A program made the translations under genes and the position numbers. Below are positions 19,929 through 29,160 of a DNA stretch of 64,000 nucleotides, one piece after another. Where the stretch lies: positions 496,001 to 560,000 of the forward strand of contig NZ_JAPDOB010000002.1 of NCBI RefSeq assembly GCF_026013565.1, read 5' to 3'. Source of the stretch: Sphingomonas arvum (GTDB lineage Bacteria > Pseudomonadota > Alphaproteobacteria > Sphingomonadales > Sphingomonadaceae). The notes below the pieces were generated by a model. It searched no databases, was not told where the DNA came from, and saw only the letters and a program-made list of their open reading frames with translations. How positions within the stretch are numbered: the first letter of the stretch is position 1; every line of letters starts with the position of its first letter.

Positions 19929-21074
19929 TCACCCGCCGCGCTTCAGCGTCTCGCGGGCGATGATCAGCTGTTGGATCTGGCTAGTGCCTTCATACAAGCG
20001 GAACAGGCGCACATCGCGGTAGAGGCGCTCGATGCCATAGTCGGCGATATAGCCCGCTCCGCCGAAAATCTGCACCGCGCGGTCCGCCACCCGGCCGACC
20101 ATCTCCGTGGCGAACAACTTGGCGGCCGCCGACTCCAGCACGACGTCCTCGCCGCGGTCCTTGGCGGTAGCAGTGTCGAGGACCAGCGCCCGGGCCGCCA
20201 GGCTCTCGGTCTTGCTGTCGGCCAGCATGGCCTGGATCAGCTGGTGGTCGGCGATCGGCTTGCCAAACTGCCGCCGCTCCGACGCATAGCCGACGCAGTC
20301 GGCGATCAGCCGCTCGGCCACGCCCACGCACACCGCGCTGATGTGCAGCCGCCCGCGGTCGAGCACCCGCATGGCGATCTTGAAGCCCTCTCCCTCGGCC
20401 CCCAGCCGGTTGGCCGCGGGCACGACCACATCGTCGAAGATCACGTCGGCGACCTTGGCGCCTTTTTGCCCCATCTTCCGTTCCGGCTCACCCACCGACA
20501 GGCCGGGCAGGTCGCGCGGCACCAGGAAGGCCGACACGCCCTTGGACCCGACATCCTCGCCGGTGCGCGCCATGACGGTAAACAGCTGCGCACGATCGGC
20601 ATTGGTGATAAACCGCTTCGTACCCGACAGGCGGTAGGCGTCGCCGTCACGGACGGCACGGGTCTGGACCGATCCGCTGTCGCTGCCGACATCGGGCTCG
20701 GTAAGCGCGAAGCTGGTGATGACCTCCCCGCTGGCGATCCTTGGCAGCCACGTGGCCTTCTGCTCGGCGCTGCCGGCGATCACCAGCCCCTGGCTGCCGA
20801 TCCCGACATTCGTCCCGAACGCAGAACGAAACGCGGGCGTGGTGCGCCCCATCTCGATGGCGACGCGGCATTCTTCCCACATCGTCAGCCCGAGACCGCC
20901 AAATTCCTCGGCGATCGACAAGCCGAACAGGCCCATCGATTTCATATCCTCGATGACCTCGTCCGGAACGGCGTCGGCCGCCTCGACCTGGTCCTCCAAC
21001 GGCCGCAGGCGCTCGGCGACGAACCGGCGCACCCCGTTGATCAGCGCGTCGAAAGTCTCAGCGTCGAGCGCCAT
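19929..21074 (-). CDS. Acyl-CoA dehydrogenase
   Basis: A 381-residue flavoprotein of the acyl-CoA dehydrogenase family. Recognisable parts are the FAD-binding stretch FALTEPDVGSDSGSVQTRA, the middle domain GTKRFITNADRA, and the C-terminal YEGTSQIQQLIIARETL, in which Glu362 is the expected catalytic base. It introduces a double bond into an acyl-CoA; chain length cannot be told. ATG 21074 follows AAGGGA about 8 bases upstream, while the longer reading frame has no conserved residues. It is convergent with the EAL gene, 16 bases apart. Confidence 0.92.
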   Translation of the reverse strand: MALDAETFDALINGVRRFVAERLRPLEDQVEAADAVPDEVIEDMKSMGLFGLSIAEEFGGLGLTMWEECRVAIEMGRTTPAFRSAFGTNVGIGSQGLVIAGSAEQKATWLPRIASGEVITSFALTEPDVGSDSGSVQTRAVRDGDAYRLSGTKRFITNADRAQLFTVMARTGEDVGSKGVSAFLVPRDLPGLSVGEPERKMGQKGAKVADVIFDDVVVPAANRLGAEGEGFKIAMRVLDRGRLHISAVCVGVAERLIADCVGYASERRQFGKPIADHQLIQAMLADSKTESLAARALVLDTATAKDRGEDVVLESAAAKLFATEMVGRVADRAVQIFGGAGYIADYGIERLYRDVRLFRLYEGTSQIQQLIIARETLKRGG

Positions 21075-21219
21075 CGTGCATCCCTTCTTCTCGCAATATT
21101 CCAGTCGCGGACATCTTTGCACGCGCCGCCCGACTTGCCAGCACAAAGCGCGGCGCGCATCCAAGTCGACGAATATCCGGATGACGCTGCAGCCAACAGC
21201 GGTACGATCGCCTGGACCG

Positions 21220-21294
21220 TGGTGACCCCTACGGGAATCGAACCCGTGTTTCAGCCGTGAAAGGGCCGCGTCCTAACCGCTAGACGAAGGGGCC
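21220..21294 (-). tRNA. tRNA-Glu (anticodon UUC)
   Basis: On the minus strand the sequence folds as a full cloverleaf: acceptor GGCCCCT pairs with AGGGGTC (one G-U), a D arm with TAGCGGTTAGGA, anticodon stem CGGCC/GGCTG around the loop CTTTCAC, and T arm CGGGTTCGAATCCCG. The anticodon TTC occupies 21261-21259 and the CCA end is encoded at 21222-21220. It lies 52 bases downstream of recJ; a poor promoter-like TTGACC is visible upstream in that gap, with no convincing -10 box. Confidence 0.95.
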
Positions 21295-21346
21295 ATGAGG
21301 GCGGGGAGGCGCTTAGGGGAGGGCTGGCGCCCGGTCAAGCAACCCG

Positions 21347-23107
21347 TCAGGCCATAGCGGCGTCGTCGAGGTGCATCTCGGCCTTGTCGCCACCATTGTA
21401 CTCGTCGCGCTTAATTGAGCCGGCGAGCCAGAACCTGCGGTCGCTTCCGGCGGCGAGCAGCGCCTGCCCGAGCGGCGTTTCGGCCGCGCGGAAGGCGATC
21501 CACTTAAAGCTTGCGCCATCGTCGCCGCACGCCAGGCCGCGGACATGGCCATTGCCGACCACGCCGACCTTGATCAGCCGCGCCGGCCCGGAGACCACGC
21601 GCGGGCTCGGCCAGCCGGCGCCATAAGGTCCCCCTTCGTCCAGCGCGTCGCACAAACCTGCGGCGACACCGCGCGGCGCGCACATGGAATCGATTAGCAG
21701 CGCCCGGCCTGCTCGCGCCCGCTCGACGTCCCTGGCCAGCCGCTCGTTCAGGAATGCCGTCAACGCGGGCACCCCGCCCGGTGGCGCGGTCAGCCCGGCC
21801 GCCATGGCATGCCCACCCCCCGCGACCAGCAGCCCATGGTCCTTGGCCGCCAGCACCGCCGCGCCCAGGTCCACGCCGCTGAGCGACCGGCCGGAGCCCT
21901 TGCCGATGCCGTTCTCGTCCAGCGCCACCACGATCGCCGGCCGGCCGAACCGCTCCTTCAGCCGCCCGGCGACGATCCCGATCACGCCTGGATGCCAGCC
22001 GCACGCCGCCACCACAATCACGCTCGCGTCCGCCTGTTCCTCGGCCTGCCGCTCCGCCTGCTCCAGCACGATCATCTCGATCGCGCGGCGTTCCTCGTTC
22101 AATCGGTCGAGCTCGGCTGCAAGTCCGCGCGCCTCCTCCGGGCATTCGGTGGTCAGCAGCCGCACTCCAAGGTCCGACTTGCCGACCCGCCCGCCGGCGT
22201 TGATCCGCGGTCCCAGCGCAAAGCCCAGGTCGCGGCAGGTCGGCGCCCTGGTCAGCCGCGCCGCCTCGGCGAGCGCCGTTAGGCCAACGTTGCCGCGCGC
22301 GCCCATTACCTTCAGCCCCTGCGCGACATAGGCGCGGTTCAGCCCGTGCAGCTTGGCGACGTCCGCCACCGTACCCAGCGCCACCAGGTCGAGCAGGTCG
22401 AGGATCTTCGGCTCGGGTTGAACGGCGAAGCGCCCCCGCCGGCGCAGCTCGCGCAACAGGGCCACCCCAAGCAGGAATGACATGCCGACGGCCGCGACAT
22501 GGCCGTGCGCCGCACCGACCTCCGCCTCGTCCAGCCGGTTGGGATTGACCAGCGCATGGCACAGCGGCAGCGCCGAGGCGCACTGGTGATGGTCGATGAC
22601 CACGACCTCCAGCCCGGCCGTATGCGCCGCCGCCAGCGCGTCGAACGCCTGCGCGCCGCAATCCACCGTCACCACCAGGCTCGCGCCCCGCTCCTTGAGC
22701 GCCAGCAGGGCGGCACCGTTCGGGCCATAGCCCTCGGCCATCCGGTCGGGAATGTAGGTCAGCGGCTCGATCCCCAGCCGCCGCAGCAGGAGCACCAGCA
22801 GTGCAGAGCTGGTCGCCCCGTCCACGTCATAGTCGCCGAAGATGGCGATCGTCTCGCCGCGCTCGACCGCGTCGGCGACCCGCGCCGCGGCCTTGTCCAT
22901 GTCGCGGAAGGCGGAAGGGTCCGGCAGGAAGTCGCGGATGGTCGGCTTGCGATGCCGCGCCAGGTCCGCCCGGTCGACCCCGCGCGCCAGCAGCAATTCG
23001 TCGACCAACGCGTCGGGTGTCAGCGGGTCACCGCCGCTCCGCCGCCAGCGCCACGGCTGGCCTGAGAGCGACTGGGCGACGTTGCAGGCAAGATCCTCGC
23101 GGGCCAT
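21347..23107 (-). CDS. recJ: Single-stranded-DNA-specific exonuclease RecJ
   Basis: A 586-residue DHH-family nuclease degrading single-stranded DNA 5' to 3' in recombination and mismatch repair. Key metal-binding motifs are GDYDVDG (91-97), VDCGA (148-152) and the DHH triad in IDHHQCAS (171-178), followed by the DHHA1-type GVIGIVAGRLKERFGRPAIV and the GSGRSLSGVDLG segment. The OB-fold region lies toward the C-terminus. Length is normal for alphaproteobacterial RecJ. It follows glpX by 60 bases on the same strand, a neighbourhood commonly seen in this group. Confidence 0.95.
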   Translation of the reverse strand: MAREDLACNVAQSLSGQPWRWRRSGGDPLTPDALVDELLLARGVDRADLARHRKPTIRDFLPDPSAFRDMDKAAARVADAVERGETIAIFGDYDVDGATSSALLVLLLRRLGIEPLTYIPDRMAEGYGPNGAALLALKERGASLVVTVDCGAQAFDALAAAHTAGLEVVVIDHHQCASALPLCHALVNPNRLDEAEVGAAHGHVAAVGMSFLLGVALLRELRRRGRFAVQPEPKILDLLDLVALGTVADVAKLHGLNRAYVAQGLKVMGARGNVGLTALAEAARLTRAPTCRDLGFALGPRINAGGRVGKSDLGVRLLTTECPEEARGLAAELDRLNEERRAIEMIVLEQAERQAEEQADASVIVVAACGWHPGVIGIVAGRLKERFGRPAIVVALDENGIGKGSGRSLSGVDLGAAVLAAKDHGLLVAGGGHAMAAGLTAPPGGVPALTAFLNERLARDVERARAGRALLIDSMCAPRGVAAGLCDALDEGGPYGAGWPSPRVVSGPARLIKVGVVGNGHVRGLACGDDGASFKWIAFRAAETPLGQALLAAGSDRRFWLAGSIKRDEYNGGDKAEMHLDDAAMA

Positions 23108-23167
23108 GCCGCCGTTCTTAGACGGCGATCAGGCCCGCGTGAATCCTCTTCGTTATGCTGGCCTTGG

Positions 23168-24139
23168 TTACAGTGCCTTGTGGTGCTCGCCGGTCACCCG
23201 CCGCACGGTGCCGGAGCTGGCGCGCATGACGATGCTCTCGGTCGTGACGCAGTTCTTGCGCCGCTTGACGCCCTGCAGCAGCGAGCCGTCAGTCACTCCG
23301 GTCGCGGCGAAGATGCAGTCGCCCTTGGCCATGTCTTCCAGCTTGTAGATGCGGTCGAGGTCCTCGATCCCCCAGCGCGCCGCGCGGCCGCGCTCGTCGT
23401 CGTTGCGGAACACCAGCCGGCCCTGGATCTGCCCGCCGACGCAGCGCAGCGCCGCGGCCGCCAGAACGCCCTCCGGCGCGCCGCCCGAACCCATGTAGAT
23501 GTCGACGTTGGTGTCGGGGTCGGTGACCGCGATCACGCCCGCCACGTCGCCGTCCGGGATCAGGTACACGCCGCAGCCAAGCGCGCGCAGTTCGGCGATG
23601 ATGCCCTCGTGCCGCGGGCGGTCGAGCACGCAGGCGATAATCTCGCTTGGGTCGACGCCCTTGGCTGCGGCCAGGCTGCGGACATTCTCCGTCGGGCTCT
23701 TGGCGAGGTCGATCGTGCCTTCCGCATAGCCCGGTCCGATGGCCAGCTTGTCCATGTACACGTCCGGCGCGTTCAGGAGGCCGCCCTGTTCGGCGATCGC
23801 CAGCACGGCCAGCGAGTTCGGCCCGGCCTTGGCGGTGATGGTGGTGCCTTCCAGCGGGTCCAAGGCGATGTCGATTGCGGGGCCGCTGCCCTGCGCAGAG
23901 CCGACCTTTTCGCCGATAAACAGCATCGGCGCCTCGTCGCGCTCGCCTTCGCCGATCACCACCGTGCCGTCCATCGGCAGCTCGTTCAGCGCGGCGCGCA
24001 TCGCTTCTACCGCGGCATGGTCGGCCGCCTTTTCATCGCCCCGGCCGACCAGCTTGCTGGCGGCAATGGCGGCGGCTTCGGTCACGCGGACCATTTCTAG
24101 AACCAGGACGCGGTCGAGAACGCTGCTTGCTGAGATCAT
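23168..24139 (-). CDS. glpX: Class II fructose-1,6-bisphosphatase
   Basis: A 323-residue GlpX-type phosphatase that hydrolyses fructose 1,6-bisphosphate for gluconeogenesis. The metal-binding motifs GEGERDEAPML (63-73) and DPLEGTT (94-100) are present, as are GSGGAPEG and the conserved FAATGVTDGSLL. Start at ATG 24139 (MISASSVLDRVLVLEMVRVT) gives the family N-terminus; an upstream in-frame ATG adds 10 residues without support. In the same direction and 60 bases upstream of recJ. Its presence beside pyruvate kinase 20 kb away in the window fits ordinary central carbon metabolism. Confidence 0.95.
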   Translation of the reverse strand: MISASSVLDRVLVLEMVRVTEAAAIAASKLVGRGDEKAADHAAVEAMRAALNELPMDGTVVIGEGERDEAPMLFIGEKVGSAQGSGPAIDIALDPLEGTTITAKAGPNSLAVLAIAEQGGLLNAPDVYMDKLAIGPGYAEGTIDLAKSPTENVRSLAAAKGVDPSEIIACVLDRPRHEGIIAELRALGCGVYLIPDGDVAGVIAVTDPDTNVDIYMGSGGAPEGVLAAAALRCVGGQIQGRLVFRNDDERGRAARWGIEDLDRIYKLEDMAKGDCIFAATGVTDGSLLQGVKRRKNCVTTESIVMRASSGTVRRVTGEHHKAL

Positions 24140-24222
24140 CTTGTAAAAACCCCTGTGGATGGTTGCCAATCGCTTATGGTTCGCGGCGGCTCCTGTCGAG
24201 GCGGCGGGGCGTTAGGCATTGC

Positions 24223-24666
24223 ATGAAGCAACCCACCCTCGTTCTCGCCCTTCTTCTCACCGCCGCCTGCAACCGTAACGACCGCATCGCCCAAAACGCT
24301 GCAACCCCCCCGCTCAACGTCACCAGCGAGACCCCGGGCGACTGGTCCGAACTCCGCCTGCTGACCGGCCGCACGCCGGCGGACAGCGGCCTGTTCCAGG
24401 ACAGCCCGATCACGGTCGACCTCAATGCCCTGCTCGGCGCCGAGGCCACCACTTACCGGCGCGCGATCGAGGGCGGATCGATGCTTGCTCCGGTCGGGCC
24501 GGTGCTGATCACGGTCGCCGCCGACCGCTCCGCCTACCTCGTCATCTTTCCTGACGACCATGCACTCGAGGCGGGGTTGAAGACGCCGCGCGGCTGGCGC
24601 CGCTGGAACACGCCCGGCTCTAACGTTCCCCGGCCCGCTGCGATCGCGCAGCTACTCGCTTCCTGA
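24223..24666 (+). CDS. Putative lipoprotein of unknown function
   Basis: A 147-residue protein from ATG 24223 with a hydrophobic signal ending in LTAAC, a lipobox that predicts lipidation at Cys16. The mature part has no recognisable domain; it contains TPGDWSELRLLTGRTPADSG and ends in a basic and proline-rich stretch. The gene is divergent from glpX and its 3' end overlaps the convergent DUF2721 gene by 15 bases. Longer in-frame starts upstream would destroy the signal peptide, so 24223 is the preferred start. Confidence 0.7.
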   Translation: MKQPTLVLALLLTAACNRNDRIAQNAATPPLNVTSETPGDWSELRLLTGRTPADSGLFQDSPITVDLNALLGAEATTYRRAIEGGSMLAPVGPVLITVAADRSAYLVIFPDDHALEAGLKTPRGWRRWNTPGSNVPRPAAIAQLLAS

Positions 24667-25131
24667 CCCGTCCGGCTCATGCTCCAGGATGTCCTGGCTG
24701 ATCCGCAGCGCCCGCGCCGCGACCCGCGTCTCCACCAGGAAGATGAAGAAGCCGCTCGCCAGGCTGATCATCGATCCGATGAACAGCAGGGCGATGGCGG
24801 TAGCCGCGTGCAGGCCGACGAGGCTGGCGGAGAACAGCAGGACCACCACGGCGCACACCAGCACCGCCGACAGCACGGTCAGGCTGATCGCCCGGCTGAC
24901 CAGCGCCATGCGCCGGTCCAGCACCCGCAGGTCGCTGACATATTGGTCATGCTCGCTGCCTCGGCTCGCGAGCAGCCGCGGTGTGACCTCGCGCGCCCGG
25001 TCGACGATCCGCGCCAGCCGGGACGCACAGACGTTCAGGAAGGCGCCGATCCCGGCCAGCAGGAACACCGGCGCCACCGCCAGCTGGATGATCTGGGCGA
25101 CATCGCGGGCGGTCTCGGCGGCAGGCAGCAT
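24652..25131 (-). CDS. DUF2721 family membrane protein
   Basis: A 159-residue protein with three hydrophobic segments (about 13-32, 81-105 and 108-132) and the DUF2721 pattern: an N-terminal membrane anchor IIQLAVAPVFLLAGIGAFLN followed by NCAS-like VCASRLARIVDR. The function of the family is unknown. Start ATG 25131 has the ribosome site GGGAGGACC. It overlaps the preceding convergent lipoprotein gene by 15 bases. The charged segment between helices one and two is predicted to face the cytoplasm. Confidence 0.85.
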   Translation of the reverse strand: MLPAAETARDVAQIIQLAVAPVFLLAGIGAFLNVCASRLARIVDRAREVTPRLLASRGSEHDQYVSDLRVLDRRMALVSRAISLTVLSAVLVCAVVVLLFSASLVGLHAATAIALLFIGSMISLASGFFIFLVETRVAARALRISQDILEHEPDGSGSE

Positions 25132-25188
25132 AGGTCCTCCCGTCCGTTAGTCTTTTCTTAGGGTCAAGGGGACAGGCTTCCCGGGCTT

Positions 25189-25839
25189 ATGGGAGAGGCC
25201 GCTCCAGTGACGGACGCCACCGCCACCACTTTCGTCCTGCCGGCCAAGCTGCCGTGGCAGGGCGACGCGCCTGGCCTGCCGGAGCGGGCCGAGCCGCTTG
25301 ATCCGACCACCGTCCACATCGGTCCCATCGCCGTGCCCTCCGAGATCCGCGAGATCTCGCAGCTGGGCGCCACCCTGCGCGGCGCGGTCGACGTGCCGTT
25401 AGGCGCCGCGCTCAGCATGGAGCTAGGCACCGGCCAGCGGGTCGACGCGGTGGTCGCCTGGCGCGGCGAACAGGACGTTGGCGTGCGCTTCACCCGCCCG
25501 ATCGACGTCATGGCGCTGATCACTCGTCAGCTGGTCGCCCAGCCGGCCGACCGCCGTCAGATGCCCCGGGTCGAGGTTCGCGCCGCCGCCTGGCTGCGCG
25601 AGGACGAACGCTTCCTCCCCGCCACCATCCGCAACATCTCGGCCGGCGGCCTCCAGCTTGAAGGCGATGCGCTGCCGACGGTGGGAGAACCGGTGCAGGT
25701 CTTCCTCGAAGGCCTCGGCATCCCGCCGGGGGAGGTCAGCTGGCGCCACGGCCGCCTCGCCGGCATCCGCTTCGCCCGGGAACTGAGCTGGCAGGCGATC
25801 CTGCCATGGGTGAAGGAACTCCACGCCGGTCGCCGCTAG
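25189..25839 (+). CDS. PilZ domain cyclic-di-GMP receptor
   Basis: A 216-residue protein with two PilZ-like segments. The second is canonical: RRQMPR (122-127) gives the RxxxR arginines and NISAGG (149-154) gives the D/NxSxxG motif, so c-di-GMP binding is likely. The first (about 46-105) keeps the fold pattern REISQLGATL but lacks the RxxxR element. A GTG at 25207 with GGGAGAGG before it is an alternative start removing six residues. The 3' end shares the tetranucleotide CTAG with the convergent gene. Output partner is unknown. Confidence 0.85.
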   Translation: MGEAAPVTDATATTFVLPAKLPWQGDAPGLPERAEPLDPTTVHIGPIAVPSEIREISQLGATLRGAVDVPLGAALSMELGTGQRVDAVVAWRGEQDVGVRFTRPIDVMALITRQLVAQPADRRQMPRVEVRAAAWLREDERFLPATIRNISAGGLQLEGDALPTVGEPVQVFLEGLGIPPGEVSWRHGRLAGIRFARELSWQAILPWVKELHAGRR

Positions 25840-26405
25840 GCGTGCGCCGCCTTGCGGAACAGGATCGCGGCCAGCCCCCATGCTAGGGTGAAAAAGACCG
25901 TCAGGTTGGCCACATCCCACGGCCATGCCGACGAACCCTCACCCAGCTTGCCAACCAGCGCCACGGCGCCGGCGAACGCCTGTGCCCCCGCACACAGCGC
26001 CATGGTCCGGCTCATCCCGTCAGCGCCGAAGCGGGCCACCAGCGATCCGGTCAGCCCGATCCCCAGCACGCCGCCGAACATCAGGTTCGCTGGATTGTCC
26101 TCGTTGCCGATGATCCCGACCGCCAGGTTGAGCCATACCAGGAAGAAGCTCGCCAGCACCGCGATTATCGCCGCCGCGCGATACGCCCAGCTGCCCGCCC
26201 GCCGGAACGCCAGCTCGAACCCGGTCCCGACCAGCCCGAACATCACGCCCGCGAACACGAAGTCGCTCGCCGTCCAGTCGAAGCCCCAGCTCGGCGCCGC
26301 CCGCATGGCGATCGCCGGCAGGCACAGCAGGGCGAGCAGGCAGCCCCAGCCTGCAACTCGCCAGGAGTTGAGCAAGGGACGTTGCGGGCGAACGGTCTGG
26401 TCCAT
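25836..26405 (-). CDS. Conserved multi-pass membrane protein, function unknown
   Basis: A 189-residue hydrophobic protein with about five predicted transmembrane helices (roughly 18-36, 48-65, 73-97, 105-125 and 160-183). The middle carries GIIGNEDNPANLMFGGVLGI, resembling proteins usually annotated as hypothetical in sphingomonads. No enzyme or transporter signature is visible. ATG 26405 has AGGAG about 8 bases upstream. It shares its stop tetranucleotide with the PilZ gene. Confidence 0.65.
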   Translation of the reverse strand: MDQTVRPQRPLLNSWRVAGWGCLLALLCLPAIAMRAAPSWGFDWTASDFVFAGVMFGLVGTGFELAFRRAGSWAYRAAAIIAVLASFFLVWLNLAVGIIGNEDNPANLMFGGVLGIGLTGSLVARFGADGMSRTMALCAGAQAFAGAVALVGKLGEGSSAWPWDVANLTVFFTLAWGLAAILFRKAAHA

Positions 26406-26496
26406 GATCTTGAGCTCCTGTTGATGGAGCGCCAGCCGTGCCGACCTTCGCTCCTGAGCGTCATGAGCAAAAGGTGAGCAAGCACTGAAATCGGGC

Positions 26497-26652
26497 TCAG
26501 CCCGCCGGCTTTGCTCCCGCCGAGCGGCAGCGGTCCGAGGGATATCTTACCTGCTCCCAATCCCGCGTCCATTTCTTGCGCCAGGCGAACGGCAAGCCGC
26601 AGCTCGCGCAGACCTTGGTCGGCAGGTCACCCTTCTTGACCATCTTGGGCAT
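26497..26652 (-). CDS. DUF2256 small zinc-ribbon-like protein
   Basis: A 51-residue protein reading [20 protein letters not shown] followed by [15 protein letters not shown] and a DRCR segment. The CxxC pair (Cys15, Cys18), PFxWRKKWxRDW core and the later Cys42 are exactly the DUF2256 pattern, a small cysteine-rich family of unknown function found widely in bacteria and haloarchaea. It begins 4 bases after the stop of the aminotransferase gene, so it is probably co-transcribed. A second ATG at 26643 would remove three residues. The gene is too short to be found by a simple length cut-off. Confidence 0.85.
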   Translation of the reverse strand: MPKMVKKGDLPTKVCASCGLPFAWRKKWTRDWEQVRYPSDRCRSAGAKPAG

Positions 26653-26656
26653 GTGC

Positions 26657-27832
26657 TCAGCGCCCCAGCAGCTTCTTCACGCCGCGCGCCGCCTGCCGCA
26701 GCCTTTGCTCGTTCTCGACCAGCGCAATCCGCACGAAGCCTTCGCCTTCCTCGCCGAAGCCGACGCCCGGCGCCACGGCCACCCCGGCCTCCGTCAGCAG
26801 CTGCTTGGCGAACGCCATGCTGCCTGCTTCCCGGAAGCGCTCGGGGATCGGCGCCCAGGCGAACATGCTGGCCTGCGGCACGGGGATGTCCCACCCGGCG
26901 CGGCCGAAACTCTCGACCAGCACGTCGCGCCGCTTGCGATACAATGCCCGGTTTGCGGCCACGCAGTCCTGCGGGCCGTTCAGCGCCGCCACCGCCGCCG
27001 CCTGCACTGGCGTGAACGCGCCATAGTCGAGGTAGCTCTTCACCCGCGCCAGCGCCTCGATCAGCTGGGGGTTGCCGACCGCGAAGCCGATCCGCCAGCC
27101 GGCCATCGAGTAGGTCTTGGACATGGAGGTGAATTCGACCGCCACCTGCTTGGCGCCGTCGACCGCCAGGATCGACGGTGTCGGCTCCTCGCCAAAATAG
27201 ATTTCGGCATAGGCGAGATCGCTGATGATCCAGATGCCATGCTCGCGCGCGAACGCGACCAGCCGCTCGTAGAAGGGCACGTCCGCGACATAGGCGGTCG
27301 GATTGGACGGATAGCCGATCACCAGCACCTTGGGCCGCGGCACCGTGAAGCGCATTGCCAGCCGCAGCCGCTCGAAGAAGTCCTCGCCCGGCGCGGCCGG
27401 GATCGATCGGATCGCCGCGCCGGCGATGATGAAGCCGAAGCTGTGGATAGGGTAGGACGGGTTGGGCGCCAGCACCACGTCGCCCGGCGCGGTGATCGCC
27501 TGCGCCAGGTTCGCCAGCCCCTCCTTGGAACCTAAGGTGACGATGACCTCCCGGTCCGGGTCAAGGCTGACCCCAAACCGCCGCTGGTAATAGGCCGCCT
27601 GCGCCTTCCGCAGCCCGGGGATGCCCCGGCTGGCGCTATATCCATGCGCGTCGGGCTTCCCCGCCACTTCCGCCAGCTTGGCCACCACGTGCGCCGGCGG
27701 CGCTCCGTCCGGGTTGCCCATGCCGAGGTCGACCACGTCTTCCCCCCGCGCTCGCGCGGCGGCCTTCATCGCGTTCACTTCGGCGAACACGTAGGGCGGC
27801 AGGCGGCGGATGCGGTAGAAGTCGGTGTCCAT
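26657..27832 (-). CDS. Pyridoxal-phosphate aminotransferase, AlaC/LL-DAP aminotransferase-like
   Basis: A 391-residue fold-type I class I/II aminotransferase. Visible motifs are [10 protein letters not shown] (34-43), YPSNPTA (174-180), ISDLAYAE with Asp205, and [15 protein letters not shown] in which Lys239 binds pyridoxal phosphate. The pattern matches AlaC, the glutamate-pyruvate aminotransferase, and related proteins labelled LL-diaminopimelate aminotransferase; the substrate is not decided by sequence. The ATG at 27832 ([20 protein letters not shown]) is the conserved family N-terminus. The tiny DUF2256 gene follows directly. Confidence 0.9.
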   Translation of the reverse strand: MDTDFYRIRRLPPYVFAEVNAMKAAARARGEDVVDLGMGNPDGAPPAHVVAKLAEVAGKPDAHGYSASRGIPGLRKAQAAYYQRRFGVSLDPDREVIVTLGSKEGLANLAQAITAPGDVVLAPNPSYPIHSFGFIIAGAAIRSIPAAPGEDFFERLRLAMRFTVPRPKVLVIGYPSNPTAYVADVPFYERLVAFAREHGIWIISDLAYAEIYFGEEPTPSILAVDGAKQVAVEFTSMSKTYSMAGWRIGFAVGNPQLIEALARVKSYLDYGAFTPVQAAAVAALNGPQDCVAANRALYRKRRDVLVESFGRAGWDIPVPQASMFAWAPIPERFREAGSMAFAKQLLTEAGVAVAPGVGFGEEGEGFVRIALVENEQRLRQAARGVKKLLGR

Positions 27833-27954
27833 GGCCGGGTTGTGCCTCCCGTCAGGCGGCGCGACAACCCGGGCGTTCCCTGAACGACACAATCAGAAGC
27901 GGTTCATCCGGAGAGCTCTAGCCAACCTTCGAACGCAATCGGAGGAGCGAACCC

Positions 27955-28272
27955 ATGCGACCCATCAATCGGATCATCGCCGCCACGGCCCTGGCCACGA
28001 CCGCCGTGTCCTCGATGGCAGTGCCGGCCGAAGCCCGCACTCGGCACAGCCGCAGTTACTATTCCGGCCGCACGGCTTATGCCTACAAATACTGCCGCCG
28101 CTCACCCGGCACGACCGGGCTGCTCGTCGGCGGTGTCGGTGGTGCCCTGCTCGGTCGCAAGCTGATCGGCCACGGCCTGCTCGGAACGGCTGGGGGCGTG
28201 GTCGGCGGCGCACTGGCTGGCCGGGCCATTGATCGCACGATCAGCGCCCAGCATCGCTGCCGCTACCGCTAA
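27955..28272 (+). CDS. Glycine-zipper 2TM domain surface protein
   Basis: A 105-residue exported protein. The first 26 residues form a signal peptide ending AVPAEA. The rest holds the glycine-zipper pattern GLLVGGVGGALLG and LGTAGGVVGGALAG (roughly residues 54-91), typical of small outer-membrane-associated proteins with a 2TM glycine-zipper domain. GGAGGAG precedes ATG 27955. No precise role is known; family members are often surface or stress-related. Two cysteines (YCRR near 48 and RCRYR near the end) might form a disulfide. Confidence 0.8.
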   Translation: MRPINRIIAATALATTAVSSMAVPAEARTRHSRSYYSGRTAYAYKYCRRSPGTTGLLVGGVGGALLGRKLIGHGLLGTAGGVVGGALAGRAIDRTISAQHRCRYR

Positions 28273-28294
28273 CTCGATATCGGCGCCTGCCCGC

Positions 28295-28924
28295 TCACCC
28301 GCGGTAAGCCGGCAGGCTCCACCCCCGTCCGATCGCGGCGCCGCGAAGTGCAAATCCGCTGAGCGCCGCGACCAGGGCCGCCGCCCATGGCGCCATCCCG
28401 ACCAGCGCCAGCCCGACGAACAGCCCCGCGCTCAACGCCGCCGCCGTCACGTACAGCTCGGGCCTCATGAGGATGCTCGGCTGCCCCGCCAGCACGTCGC
28501 GGATGATGCCGCCGGCGCAGGCGGTCAGCACGCCCATCGCGAAAGCCGGCACAGGGGCCACCCCGAACGCCACCGCCTTGGCCGCGCCATAGGTGGCGTA
28601 GGCGCCCAGCCCCAATGCGTCGAACCACAGCAGTGCCCGACCGTCCAGCCGCCCGCGTCGGACGACCCACACGCTCAGTGCCGCGACGATGCAGATCAGC
28701 AGCGTCCCGTTGGTATGGACCCAGAATACCGGCGCCCCGATCAGCAGGTCGCGCAGCGTGCCCCCGCCGACCCCCGTCGCTACCGCGAAGAAGATGAACG
28801 TCACCAGCGTCTGCCGCTTCTCGGCCGCCAGCAGCGCGCCCGAAACCGCGAACACCGCAATGCCGAAGTAATCCAGCAGCACCAGCGCCTGGGGCAGGGT
28901 GGGGGTGGGCAGGTCGGGGGTCAT
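28295..28924 (-). CDS. Trimeric intracellular cation channel family protein
   Basis: A 209-residue membrane protein of the bacterial TRIC/YadS family, with two similar halves. The characteristic glycine-rich turns GVGGGTLRD (51-59) and AGGIIRDVLAG (middle) are both present, each at the end of a transmembrane segment, and there are about seven hydrophobic helices. Bacterial members form homotrimeric cation channels; the physiological ion in this organism is unknown. It is convergent with the glycine-zipper gene and has no obvious operon partner. Confidence 0.9.
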   Translation of the reverse strand: MTPDLPTPTLPQALVLLDYFGIAVFAVSGALLAAEKRQTLVTFIFFAVATGVGGGTLRDLLIGAPVFWVHTNGTLLICIVAALSVWVVRRGRLDGRALLWFDALGLGAYATYGAAKAVAFGVAPVPAFAMGVLTACAGGIIRDVLAGQPSILMRPELYVTAAALSAGLFVGLALVGMAPWAAALVAALSGFALRGAAIGRGWSLPAYRG

Positions 28925-29160
28925 TGCTTCCCCTTATCGTCGCCCCCGCGCGGGCGTTAGTCCATCGTACCCGCAGCAACCCTTCGCTGTCCTACGGCCG
29001 CCTGCCTGCGGCATGGCGGAGCTATGGCCCACCGCCGCCGCCCGCGCCGTGACCACTTCGACCCTGGTCGGAGCTCACAAGTGAAGTGGACAAAATGGAC
29101 ACTCCTCCTTTTTCATGTGCGCGGCTCCCTTGGCCGCTCCGCCATGCTAAGCTCCCGGGC

